The notes below the pieces were generated by a model. The model was not told the origin of the DNA, did no database searches, and worked only from the letters and a program-made list of their open reading frames with translations. From positions 60,979 to 124,978 of the forward strand of contig CAZGSG010000001.1 of assembly GCA_964528095.1 (NCBI GenBank): a stretch of 64,000 nt of DNA, written 5' to 3'. Shown here one piece after another: positions 25,752 to 35,440 of the stretch; position 1 is the first letter of the stretch; every line of letters starts with the position of its first letter. This DNA comes from CAZGSG01 sp964528095. Lineage in GTDB: Bacteria; Bacteroidota; Bacteroidia; Chitinophagales; Chitinophagaceae. The translations under genes were made by a program, and so were the position numbers.

Positions 25752-25919
25752 CAGCATAGCGCCTGGCAGCAGAGTGGACTGATCGGTGTGAGCAAGGTAA
25801 TTTCATTAAAGACCAAGCTGTTTAAGAAAACAAAGCTGCAATTGCTTTGGGACATGCTGAGTTACGAACAAGTGCCACGGACACAGCCGATTGTTTTCAG
25901 AATAGGATATACTTTTTAA
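25752..25919 (+). pseudogene. C-terminal 55 codons of the coiled-coil/barrel gene beyond the stop
   Basis: In frame with the gene at 24513 and open from just after its TAG to TAA at 25917. It encodes QHSAWQQSGLIGVSKVISLK, then LQLLWDML and PIVFRIGYTF. Alternating strands and the terminal aromatic residue are what an outer-membrane barrel needs at its C-terminus. The coding pattern shows that the stop is recent, or is read through. Confidence 0.7.
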
Positions 25920-25977
25920 GAAGCATGATCCAATAAAGCACCAGTTATATAATACTACTACTAATAGTAAAAGAAAT

Positions 25978-28900
25978 ATGGCTCATCTAAAAACGCTTAT
26001 AAAGCGAATAATTTTGACGATTGGTATTGTCGGCACCCTTCCGTTTACGCAGGTGGCCTTCGCACAATCGAGTAACCCTTTAGTTCCAAAAATCAATATC
26101 CCTTCTTCTCCCGAAGCGGCATTAATTGGACGTTTTGGCCAAATACCGATCGGTTACTATACAGGTACCGCCAATATCTCCATACCTATTTACAATCTTA
26201 AGGAAGGAAATATCAATATTCCCATCGAACTTAGTTATCATAGCTCCGGGATTAAAGTGGATGACCAGGCCACCTGGGTGGGTTTAGGTTGGAACCTTTC
26301 ACCGGAAGGAACGATTATACAGGAAGTAAGAGGAAAACAGGATGAGTTTGACAATAAATTGCACTTTATTTCTTCCCCCACAGATTACGCCACTTTCAAA
26401 AATCGCATTACCTCAGCCAGCCCTGCTGGTGTTAATCGAACAGTAGCACAATTGGGGGTTGCGCTTTACGATTTTTGTTTGGATTTTAGTTGTGATATGA
26501 CATTAGTTGGAAATAAACCAGGCGACGATGCAAGCCAGATAGTCGGAAGTTTATTAGAGAATCATGGTCAACCTGATATTTATCATTTCAGCTTTGCCGG
26601 CCATACTGGAAAATTTTATATCAACCCTGAAACGCAACAGATCGTTCAACTTGAAAAAAAAGAGGAGATATTTTTTCAGAAGAATAATCAAAACAGTTTT
26701 ACTGCCACTACACTTGATGGTACCACCTTTTTATTTGATGTAATTGAAACTGCCTATGAACTCGGTAATTATCCATTCAGTGATCGGGCGGGAAAGACGT
26801 ATAAACTGTCGTCTATACAAACTTTAACCGGAAAGTCGGTCACCTTTGCTTACGTTGACGCTCATTTCACTGATTTCAACTATTCGCAAAATACAACGCT
26901 GAATGATCCTATCGGAACACCTGTTGCTCCTCCAACACTCAATACCAGGCAATGCGATATCAAGATACTTTCAAGCATAACTACCTCAGATGTTAAGATA
27001 GATTTTATCCTGGAAGGCCGTGAAGATATAATCCCCAATGCGGGGAACGTAAACAATGTAAAGAGGTTAAAAACGATAGATATAAGTTCTGTGCTTTCGA
27101 ACAAAAAGATCCGGTCTTTTGATTTTACGTATAGTTATTTCCCTTATACCCTTACCGGCGTTCCTTCAACAGGCGGTGTATATCCAACAGTGGTTACCAA
27201 TTATGAAGCTTCATTGGGTAAAAGGTTGAAACTGGAAAACGTAAAAGAGATTGGGTATGATGACAGCGAGCAACGGGTACTCACAGCCAACCCATATGTG
27301 TTCGATTATGATCTCAGCAATACGATGCCATTGAAATTATCATTTGCCAAAGACTTTTGGGGTTATTACAACGGCCAGCCTAATCAGTTGCTTTTGCCCG
27401 ACCTGGCCTATTTCGATTACCCATATGTATTTAAGGCAAATACAGACAATATCCCCTTTACATATACCTACCAGGGCGCAAATCGTTATACGGATAACCA
27501 GAAGGCGGCGGCATATATGTTAAAGAAGATTAGTTACCCGACTGGCGGATTTACAGAGTTTGAATTTGAGCCCAACACATTTAGCAATCAATTTATTCCT
27601 GATAATGCAGATGCCGTTTTTAAGAGTATAGATGTTCAGGATCATAGTCTCGGTGGAACCGCCTCAACACTGTTTCCCCTAAGCAAGGAAACAACACTCC
27701 GGTTTGAGAACAGGATCAATAACGGCGCAGGTAATTACAATGGCGTTACGCCGTTGACTTATGCACAAATGCAGGACTGTTACATAAAATTCAGTAAAAT
27801 CAAGATGGTTGGTGGCTCCCCTGTGGTTACGCTTATCAAACAGTGGGACCTGAGTACAGTACTAAATACAGATTTCCAGGCAAATGGGGGTAAAACCTGG
27901 ACCGAAGATCTGCGTGTGGTATACGATGCAGGCCCCAACGTAAATTACCAACTGCAGGTTTATTTTCCTGACCACCTAAACAATCCGCTTTTTGCAACCA
28001 TAGCTGGTGTCACATCTCATGTAACATTTTTTGATGATAGTGGTGTAGGTATTTCACAAAGTAATCAAAACGGGATGCGCATAAAGACGATTAAAAGTTA
28101 TACAGAATCACTGGCCCTCACCAGCAACAAATTGCTAACATACCAGGGAGGTAAACTGCTCAGCAATTTCAGACCAATTCAATTACAAAGCGATCTATGG
28201 TTGTTCTCCTGTGTTCCAATCCCTAACAGCTGCCCCCAATTTAGCCTAGTGGGAAATTATAATAGGCTGTTAGTGTCATCCGATGGCTTAACGCGCGATG
28301 CGGGCAACCCAATTGGCTATGACCTGGTTACCGAAACCGAATTAGCGATCGACAATATCACTTCAAATGGCCGAAAAGAATTCAACTTCCTGAATTTCGA
28401 AAATATTGCGGATGATGGGTTTCCTGTACTCACTAATTCGCGTAATGGGTTTATTCAGAATGAATACACTTATAACCGTGCCGGCAGCAAACTGGCCGAG
28501 ACCAATTACACCTATCAGAATTTAATAAGTAATGACACTCCTTTTTATAGCACAACCATCAACACACATTTTTTTGGTTCCGATCCGCGTGAAGAAGCCA
28601 CGTTAGGGTCCAGGCACAAATATTCCTATAATGCTTTTCCGCTTATTGCCGACTGGTTTAAGCTGCAAACAAAAACGCAGAAAGCTTTTTTGGGTTCGCA
28701 GGTATTGACTAGTGCAGAAACCTATACCTATAATAGCGAGGGGAGCGTCAGCACGGTAACGGCGACAAACAGTAAAAGTGAAAATTTGATTACAAAATAT
28801 TTTTACCCGCAGGACAACCTGATCAATGGGACCGTAGATGGGTATATGACGGGTGTGCATAATACCGGCACACCTGTCATTACTGAACAATACAATGGTG

Positions 28901-30102
28901 CCACGTTATTAACAAGAACAAAAACCGTTTACGGTGCTGTATCCGGGGCACCTACTTATATGCCGCAATATATCTACAGTAAAAAAGGAGCTGCTGCGGA
29001 AGAAAAACGGGTAACCATAACGAGTTATGATAACAAGGGAAACATAACGGAGTATTCGGAAGAAAACAATATCCCTGTCTCGTTGGTCTGGAACGTAGAC
29101 AAAACCGTGCCTCTTGCTAAAATTGAAAATGCTACTTATGCTTCTTTATTGGCATTACCGGGTGGACTTAGCGCTAATTTCAGAACGGCTTTACCCAATG
29201 CAAGGGTCACCACCTACACCTATAAACCGCTTATAGGTGTTATAACAACAACAGACATCAATAATAAAACAATGTCTTACGAATACGATGCTTTTGGAAG
29301 GCTCGTATTGGTAAGAGACTGGAACAATAATGTCCTAAAAAGGATTTGCTACAACTATGCAGGCCAGCCGGAGGATTGCGTAGTCAATATAAATGCGCTC
29401 TGGCAATCTACGGGCACTACCCGTTGTCAACCTTGTCCAGCCAACGGTAGTTATTTCTCCAACATACAGGAACACCAGGAAAAAGATAACAACCCGTACA
29501 GCGCCACGTACAATACAACCCGCTGGGTATCTGATGGCGTGAGTGGCAATTGTCCTACACCTGCTGATTGGCAAAATACAGCTACTGCCATCCGTTGTAA
29601 AGTAGTGAGTGGAGTAAACACAGGGGAACGCGAAAGAGAGCAGAAAGATATGAACCCCTGCAGTCCTGATTATAACCAGCTTCGCTGGGTAGTGGTGGAT
29701 CAAAACTGTAGTGTTTGCCCCAAACCAGCTAACTGGACAGCTACGGGCAATCTGCGCTGTGTAGTGAATGGAAGCAGTGAGAACACCGGTTACCAGGAAA
29801 AAGAGGAGCGGGACCTGGAAACATGTAGTAGTACATACAATCAGTATCGTTGGGTATCTAATGGATATAATGTTGCGGCATGTCCGCTCCCTTCTGTGTG
29901 CAACAGCGGCAACTGTTCGGGCAATAACAAAAAATGTGTAGGGGGTGTTTGTGAAACAGGTGTAGAGGTAGAGATCGATTGTTATTTTGATCCGGCAACA
30001 CAAAAATATGTGCATGTATATGCATATAAGTTCAGCAACAACACCTATTCAACCTATACCCGGACTGAACGTAATCCCTTTGGATGTCCTATTGAAATGT
30101 AA
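25978..30102 (+). CDS. Large exported YD/RHS-type protein with Cys-rich C-terminal repeats
   Basis: 1374 residues with a signal peptide (residues 1-30, ending VAFAQ). The N-terminal part (PIGYYTGTANISIPIYNLK; IELSYHSSGIKVDDQATWVG) is the SpvB/Tc-toxin-like start common to Bacteroidota YD proteins. The central region is beta-rich, and a single clear YD unit MSYEYDAFGRLVLVRDWNNN lies near 1100. After it come three tandem cysteine-containing units of about 55 residues, each with CP...(W)...YQEKE/REQKD...Y(N)...RWV (about 1145-1290), and a further Cys-rich tail. No toxin tip is recognised. It lies in one operon with the small secreted protein and the RHS toxin, and may be a partner or cell-wall-spanning scaffold. 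Confidence 0.78.
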   Translation: MAHLKTLIKRIILTIGIVGTLPFTQVAFAQSSNPLVPKINIPSSPEAALIGRFGQIPIGYYTGTANISIPIYNLKEGNINIPIELSYHSSGIKVDDQATWVGLGWNLSPEGTIIQEVRGKQDEFDNKLHFISSPTDYATFKNRITSASPAGVNRTVAQLGVALYDFCLDFSCDMTLVGNKPGDDASQIVGSLLENHGQPDIYHFSFAGHTGKFYINPETQQIVQLEKKEEIFFQKNNQNSFTATTLDGTTFLFDVIETAYELGNYPFSDRAGKTYKLSSIQTLTGKSVTFAYVDAHFTDFNYSQNTTLNDPIGTPVAPPTLNTRQCDIKILSSITTSDVKIDFILEGREDIIPNAGNVNNVKRLKTIDISSVLSNKKIRSFDFTYSYFPYTLTGVPSTGGVYPTVVTNYEASLGKRLKLENVKEIGYDDSEQRVLTANPYVFDYDLSNTMPLKLSFAKDFWGYYNGQPNQLLLPDLAYFDYPYVFKANTDNIPFTYTYQGANRYTDNQKAAAYMLKKISYPTGGFTEFEFEPNTFSNQFIPDNADAVFKSIDVQDHSLGGTASTLFPLSKETTLRFENRINNGAGNYNGVTPLTYAQMQDCYIKFSKIKMVGGSPVVTLIKQWDLSTVLNTDFQANGGKTWTEDLRVVYDAGPNVNYQLQVYFPDHLNNPLFATIAGVTSHVTFFDDSGVGISQSNQNGMRIKTIKSYTESLALTSNKLLTYQGGKLLSNFRPIQLQSDLWLFSCVPIPNSCPQFSLVGNYNRLLVSSDGLTRDAGNPIGYDLVTETELAIDNITSNGRKEFNFLNFENIADDGFPVLTNSRNGFIQNEYTYNRAGSKLAETNYTYQNLISNDTPFYSTTINTHFFGSDPREEATLGSRHKYSYNAFPLIADWFKLQTKTQKAFLGSQVLTSAETYTYNSEGSVSTVTATNSKSENLITKYFYPQDNLINGTVDGYMTGVHNTGTPVITEQYNGATLLTRTKTVYGAVSGAPTYMPQYIYSKKGAAAEEKRVTITSYDNKGNITEYSEENNIPVSLVWNVDKTVPLAKIENATYASLLALPGGLSANFRTALPNARVTTYTYKPLIGVITTTDINNKTMSYEYDAFGRLVLVRDWNNNVLKRICYNYAGQPEDCVVNINALWQSTGTTRCQPCPANGSYFSNIQEHQEKDNNPYSATYNTTRWVSDGVSGNCPTPADWQNTATAIRCKVVSGVNTGEREREQKDMNPCSPDYNQLRWVVVDQNCSVCPKPANWTATGNLRCVVNGSSENTGYQEKEERDLETCSSTYNQYRWVSNGYNVAACPLPSVCNSGNCSGNNKKCVGGVCETGVEVEIDCYFDPATQKYVHVYAYKFSNNTYSTYTRTERNPFGCPIEM

Positions 30103-30114
30103 AGTGTAAAATAT

Positions 30115-30450
30115 ATGAAACAGTTTTTTTTCTTGTTATTGATTTTTATCTGCTCTGGCTACCATGCAAATGCCCAGACAGGTAATCCTGATCCGGCGGC
30201 GCAGGAACTTACTCAGCGCATGCGTGATAGCTTGCAGTTGAGCAATGGTCAAAAAGATAGCATCTATGCGATCAATGTGCAGTTGAATGAACTCAGTACG
30301 GCCGTGCGTGCGCAGGGCCAACCGGACTCTTTGCAGGTGCGGTTGCAGCGGATCGAATACACCCGTGATCCGCTGTACCTGCCGGTACTGGGCATAGATA
30401 AATTCCTGTTGTACAAAAGAAAAAAAGTAGCGTTGCTCACGGGCAATTAA
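30115..30450 (+). CDS. Small exported protein of the RHS operon
   Basis: 111 residues: signal peptide (FFLLLIFICSGYHANAQ) and a helical mature part of about 90 residues (LTQRMRDSLQLSNGQKDSIY, then AINVQLNELSTAVRAQG). The LxxxQxxxI spacing resembles the LTxxQ helices of Spy/CpxP-type periplasmic chaperones, but no strict match is seen. It is set between the two giant YD/RHS genes with gaps of 12 and 13 bases, so it must be coexpressed. A chaperone role for the giants is an inference from position. Confidence 0.65.
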   Translation: MKQFFFLLLIFICSGYHANAQTGNPDPAAQELTQRMRDSLQLSNGQKDSIYAINVQLNELSTAVRAQGQPDSLQVRLQRIEYTRDPLYLPVLGIDKFLLYKRKKVALLTGN

Positions 30451-30463
30451 AATCATATCTGCA

Positions 30464-33400
30464 ATGAGAAAATTCTTTTTCAATTTTTGGCTGGTAAGTA
30501 TTGTTGTCGGATCACTGACAATCAGTATACAACCGCTGCAGGCGCAGCGATCGGTACCAACAGCTTACAGCGGCACGGCACCCATCAACTATGTCCGCAC
30601 CTACGATGCATTGGCTCCGGAAACTGATCCCAATATGCTATTGCTAAGAAGCAACCGGGATGTGCGGCAGGCTACACAATATTTGGATGGGCTTGGAAGG
30701 CCCATCCAAATGGTGATCAAACAAGGATCGCTGATAACGGGAGGAACAGCAACAGATTTGGTGTCTACCATTCTGTATGATGAGTTCGGTAGGGAGCAAC
30801 ACAAATACCTGGCATCCCCTGCTAATAATACTGGCGGTAATACACATATCAGCGATGGATTATTTAAGCTCAACCCATTTCAGCAGCAGGCGGCGTTTTA
30901 TGATAATGCCAACCCCAATAACCCGATCAAGGGACAGGGTGAGAAATATTTCTACGGACAAACCAACTTTGAAACTTCTCCGTTGAACCGGGTGCTGGAA
31001 AGTTTTGCTCCTGGCGATAGTTGGGTGGGCACATCAGAGGAGCCTATTGAAGCAGACCGCCGTTCGGTAAAAGCAAAGTATTGGGCCAATACGGCCATAG
31101 ATGCTGTGCGGATTTGGAACACGACTGATGTGACGAACGACTTCGGTACTTACGCCAGTTCCAGCACTTATGCCGCAGGAGAACTGTATAAACAGGTAAC
31201 GGTGGATGAGCAGGGCAAGCAGGTGATCGAGTTCAAGGATAAAGAAGGCCTGGTCGTATTGAAAAAGGTGCAATTGACAGCAACAGCCGATGATGGCACC
31301 GGCAAAGATCATAGCAATTGGTTGTGTACCTATTATATCTATGATGATCTGGGCCAACTCCGGGCAGTGATCCAACCTGAGGGAGTAAAGACCTTAGCGA
31401 CTGCAAGCTGGTCGCTGACAAACACCCTGTACAACGAGCAATGTTTTAGGTATGAATATGACGGACGAGGCCGGATGATCCGCAAAAAAGTACCGGGCGC
31501 GGGAGAAGTATGGATGGTCTATGATGCAAGAGACCGGCTGGTGATGAGCCAGGATGCCAATATGCGCACCAGCCCCGATCATCAATGGATGTACATGCAG
31601 TACGATGAACTGAACCGGCCGGTGGCTACAGGACTATTGACGGATAATACGAACTATAATAATCTTTCCTTTCATTTGACTGCTGCTTATAGCAGCACAG
31701 CTTATCCCAATCTAGGCTCTTATTCGACGGAGGAGATGACAAGGACATTTTATGATGATTATAGTTGGTTGTCGACAAACGGCAATCAGTTCCCCTCTAC
31801 CCGTAACACAGATTACGATGGACATCTAATGACGCCTGATAATAGCAACTACCCCTATCCCCAGGCGATGACGCAGAACTTTGCGGTCAAAGGGCTGGTG
31901 ACGGGTACTAAGACGAAGGTACTGGGAACAGGTATTTTGCTGTATGGGATTATTTATTACGATGATCAGCAAAGACCAATACAAACGATCAACCATAACA
32001 TTACCGGCTGGGCAGACGTGCTTACCACGCAGTATGATTTTTCGGGTAAAATGCTTGTTCAGACAATCTACAGTTCAATGAATCTACCGGTAGCCGGAGC
32101 CACCTATGATTTTGTGCGAACAAATTATTATTATGATGAACTTGGACGAATAACCAATATTTATAAAGCCCCTTTTAAGTATATCGGTGGGGTATGGAAG
32201 GATGGAGTATCCAAACAAATCGTGGCGAACGAATACGATGCCCTCGGTCATATAACCAAAAAGAAACTGGCCCCGGCTTATAATAGCAATGCAGGATTGG
32301 AGACAGGAAAATTTGACTACAATATCCGTGGCTGGATGTTGGGTATGAACCGGGAATACGCCAAAGACGACAATAACAATAACTATTTTGGTTTTGACCT
32401 GGGGTATGATAAGGCAAACAACGGTATTATCGGCAGTCAAACTTATACTACGCCCCAATACAATGGCAATATCAGTGGCATGGTCTGGAAAAGCAGGGGA
32501 GATGGAGAGAAACGGAAATACGATTTTGGTTATGATGCCGCCAATCGGTTGTTGAAAGCAGATTTTAACCAGTACACCAGCGGAGCATTTAATAAAACAG
32601 CAGGTGTAGATTTTAGTATGAAGATGGGCGATGGCACAGATGTGAACACTGCATACGATGCAAACGGCAATATCAAACAAATGCAGCAATGGGGCCTAAA
32701 GCTCAATACTTCCTCGCAGCTAGATAATATGCGGTATACCTATATTGCCGGCAGTAACAGACTAAAAAGTATAACTGATTTTAATAATGATGCGCTGACA
32801 AAGCTGGGAGATTTTAAGACCAATACCACGCATCCTCAAAATACAGCCAAGTCAGCATTATTACTGGCAAGTCCGCAGGCTTCCTTCGATGCGATTACCG
32901 ACTATTCTTATGATGTCAATGGAAACCTAAACCTGGATAATAACAAAGCCATTAGCAGCATCACCTATAATCACCTGAACCTGCCCTCGGTCATCACCGT
33001 TACAGGTAAAGGCACGATCACTTATACTTATGATGCGGTAGGTAATAAATTAAAGAAAGTAACCGTAGATAATACAGTGAATCCATCTGTAACCACCACC
33101 ACCTTATACATTGGCGGAGCGGTATATCAAAACGATACGTTGCAGTTAATTGGACACGAGGAGGGAAGGATGCGATTCAGACCCTCGGACAATACATTCC
33201 AGTTTGATTATATGCTGAAAGATCATCTTGGCAATGTACGGGCGATATTAACGGAAGAACAGCAAAGCGATGCCTACCCTGCGGCCACGATGGAGCCTGC
33301 CACAATCACTAACGAAAGCGGTTATTACGGTAACCTGAATAATACTCAATCTCCCCAACCTTCCTGGTTCAGTGACCCGCTGTATTCCGGCAGTACGAAA

Positions 33401-34960
33401 GTGGCACAGCTAAAAAACACTGCTGGTACCCAAAAAATAGGCCCTCATATTGTGTTGAAGGTGATGGCGGGTGACAGTTACAATATACGGGTAGCCAGTG
33501 GTTGGAATGGTAGTTCGGCCACCAATAGTCCTACCAATGTATTGACCGACCTTTTAAACCTTTTGAGCAGCGGAGTTGCAGGAGCCAGTGGAGGCAAAGT
33601 AACACAGGCACAGCTACAGGCAGTCGGCAGTGGGCTGAATACGGGGCTCGCTAATTTTATGAGTGCACAGACTACCAGTGGCACTAAACCCAAAGCCTAT
33701 ATCAGTTGGGTATTGCTGGATGAGCAGTTCCAGGTTGCCAAAGATGCCAGCGGTAATATCATCGCCAGTGGTTACAGTGGTTTTCAGCAGGTAGGATCCA
33801 CCGGAGTAACTACGATTCATACTCCTTCGAATCTAACAGTTGCCAAAAGTGGTTATTTGTATATTTATACCAGTAATGAAGCCACAGATGTGGACGTGTT
33901 CTTTGATAATTTGCAGGTGACGCATGTGAGGGGGCCTATTTTGGAGGAAACGCATTATTATCCATTTGGGTTGGTGATGGCAGGAATATCATCGAAAGTA
34001 CTTGCGTTCGGAGGTACTGAAAATAAATACAAGTATAATGGCAAGGAAGAGCAGCGGAAGGAGTTCAGTGATGGAAGTGGGTTGGACTGGCTGGATTATG
34101 GAGCCAGGATGTATGATAATCAAATAGGAAGGTGGCACGTCTCTGATATGCTTTCCGAAGTTAGTAGAAAATGGACCCCTTATGCCTATGCTTACAATAA
34201 CCCTATGCGCTATATTGATCCTGACGGAATGCTTAATGCTGATGTTATTGATAGAAAAGGATTCAAAGGATTTGAAGAAAGTAATACAGGGGAAAATGAC
34301 AATATTCGGAATAGAGGTAATCTGCCTCAGTATATAGCCGATTACATATACGTTGATACAAAGAATAAACGGGTTCATGTCACTAAAACAAATGACCCAT
34401 TTGATATTGTACAAATTGACAATGGGTTAAGGGTTAAAAGGGAAAAAGGCGAAGCTGAAAGTGAATATGAGAGTAAAGGCTATGAGGTTTGGCATCCTCG
34501 TGGTGTTGGGATGGGCGCTGTTGATGAAGCTATGATTGCTTTAGGAGGCGCAAAATTGGGAAAATTATTATTTGGGAAAATAGCAAGTTGGTGGAGTGGG
34601 CGCGCAGCAAGTAGAGCAAAGTATATTAACTTGGCAAGTTCAGAAAGAACAACGCATATACTTGCAGGTGATGCTACTGGAGGTGGGCATGCTTGGTTTG
34701 GAAGTTTAAAGAGTTTTTTCAATGGTATAACGGGGTCAAAAAGTATGTTTCCTGTTTCCTGGAGTAATTCGAAAATCATGCAAGCTGTTTCAGATGTTGC
34801 AGTGAATAATCAGTGGATACAACAAACAGGAAAAGCGGGAGCTATGTTTACTAAAAGTGGACAGCCTGTCAGATTTGTGATAGAAGGAAGCTATGAAGGC
34901 ACAAGAATTAAAGTTATTACAACTCATACAGATATCATAACTGCATTCCCTATTAAATAA
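30464..34960 (+). CDS. RHS polymorphic toxin with C-terminal EndoU-type nuclease
   Basis: 1498 residues with a signal peptide to about 27 (IQPLQAQ). A DUF6443-type N-terminal domain follows (YVRTYDALAPETDP; RSNRDVRQATQYLDGLGRPI), then many YD repeats (YEYDGRGRMIRKKVPGAGE, YTYDAVGNKLKKV). The RHS core is LKDHLGNVRAI ... GARMYDNQIGRW ... YAYAYNNPMRYIDPDGM (about 920-1258). The variable tip follows. Residues about 1394-1498 match bacterial EndoU: THILAGDATGGGHAWFG with the first His-containing site, FPVSWSNSKIM, then G-spaced strands and the ending TDIITAFPI. EndoU toxins cut tRNA or other RNA in target cells. A MafI-like immunity gene follows at 9 bases. RHS core sequence is duplicated downstream. 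Confidence 0.85.
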   Translation: MRKFFFNFWLVSIVVGSLTISIQPLQAQRSVPTAYSGTAPINYVRTYDALAPETDPNMLLLRSNRDVRQATQYLDGLGRPIQMVIKQGSLITGGTATDLVSTILYDEFGREQHKYLASPANNTGGNTHISDGLFKLNPFQQQAAFYDNANPNNPIKGQGEKYFYGQTNFETSPLNRVLESFAPGDSWVGTSEEPIEADRRSVKAKYWANTAIDAVRIWNTTDVTNDFGTYASSSTYAAGELYKQVTVDEQGKQVIEFKDKEGLVVLKKVQLTATADDGTGKDHSNWLCTYYIYDDLGQLRAVIQPEGVKTLATASWSLTNTLYNEQCFRYEYDGRGRMIRKKVPGAGEVWMVYDARDRLVMSQDANMRTSPDHQWMYMQYDELNRPVATGLLTDNTNYNNLSFHLTAAYSSTAYPNLGSYSTEEMTRTFYDDYSWLSTNGNQFPSTRNTDYDGHLMTPDNSNYPYPQAMTQNFAVKGLVTGTKTKVLGTGILLYGIIYYDDQQRPIQTINHNITGWADVLTTQYDFSGKMLVQTIYSSMNLPVAGATYDFVRTNYYYDELGRITNIYKAPFKYIGGVWKDGVSKQIVANEYDALGHITKKKLAPAYNSNAGLETGKFDYNIRGWMLGMNREYAKDDNNNNYFGFDLGYDKANNGIIGSQTYTTPQYNGNISGMVWKSRGDGEKRKYDFGYDAANRLLKADFNQYTSGAFNKTAGVDFSMKMGDGTDVNTAYDANGNIKQMQQWGLKLNTSSQLDNMRYTYIAGSNRLKSITDFNNDALTKLGDFKTNTTHPQNTAKSALLLASPQASFDAITDYSYDVNGNLNLDNNKAISSITYNHLNLPSVITVTGKGTITYTYDAVGNKLKKVTVDNTVNPSVTTTTLYIGGAVYQNDTLQLIGHEEGRMRFRPSDNTFQFDYMLKDHLGNVRAILTEEQQSDAYPAATMEPATITNESGYYGNLNNTQSPQPSWFSDPLYSGSTKVAQLKNTAGTQKIGPHIVLKVMAGDSYNIRVASGWNGSSATNSPTNVLTDLLNLLSSGVAGASGGKVTQAQLQAVGSGLNTGLANFMSAQTTSGTKPKAYISWVLLDEQFQVAKDASGNIIASGYSGFQQVGSTGVTTIHTPSNLTVAKSGYLYIYTSNEATDVDVFFDNLQVTHVRGPILEETHYYPFGLVMAGISSKVLAFGGTENKYKYNGKEEQRKEFSDGSGLDWLDYGARMYDNQIGRWHVSDMLSEVSRKWTPYAYAYNNPMRYIDPDGMLNADVIDRKGFKGFEESNTGENDNIRNRGNLPQYIADYIYVDTKNKRVHVTKTNDPFDIVQIDNGLRVKREKGEAESEYESKGYEVWHPRGVGMGAVDEAMIALGGAKLGKLLFGKIASWWSGRAASRAKYINLASSERTTHILAGDATGGGHAWFGSLKSFFNGITGSKSMFPVSWSNSKIMQAVSDVAVNNQWIQQTGKAGAMFTKSGQPVRFVIEGSYEGTRIKVITTHTDIITAFPIK

Positions 34961-34969
34961 CTGTTTAAT

Positions 34970-35290
34970 ATGTCAACTATAAAAAATGTATTACTGGAGT
35001 TAATGAATAGTGCGAAAGTGTTGGGGCTTGAGGAACAGGACTTAAAGGTCGCCAAAGATTTTTTGGATCATCAAGAGCTTGGATTGTGTTTTGACACAAT
35101 CATAACTCAGATGTATGAATATGGTATTGAGATAGATAGTGAATTTTATAATTTAATTGATACCGTGGGTAAGAAAATGAGTATTCCGAGCAACAGTTAT
35201 TCTTTTATGAAGGAATTGATACGGATTAACGGCAAAGTACCTACACGATTGAAAGAGGAGTTAGCAAGGATTATTAGTAGTTTAAAATAG
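34970..35290 (+). CDS. MafI-like immunity protein for the EndoU tip
   Basis: 106 residues, cytosolic, helical. The pattern LDHQELGLCFDTIITQMYEY followed by IEIDSEFYNLIDTVGKKMSI matches the MafI family, in which an (E/Q)xGLAFxxxxxxxxEY stretch and an acidic helix recur. MafI proteins neutralise MafB toxins, some of which carry EndoU domains, so the match fits the EndoU tip just upstream (gap 9 bases). It should bind the toxin in the cytoplasm. Family assignment is from pattern memory; function from context. Confidence 0.75.
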   Translation: MSTIKNVLLELMNSAKVLGLEEQDLKVAKDFLDHQELGLCFDTIITQMYEYGIEIDSEFYNLIDTVGKKMSIPSNSYSFMKELIRINGKVPTRLKEELARIISSLK

Positions 35291-35440
35291 TTTGGTTACA
35301 ATTTTAAATGAGGGCCGTCTTTAGAAGATGTTTTTAGTCATTGCAGGGTGCACTTCTTCAATAAACAGAAGAGGCCCCATCGCGGGTCTGGCGAATAAAC
35401 GCCTTCTACTTTACTATATGTTTGTAGCCGACCCCGATGT

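Noticed and set aside
29335..30015. Minus-strand 226-codon frame opposite the Cys-rich repeats
   Set aside because: A shadow of the repeat codons of the YD giant; no independent evidence.
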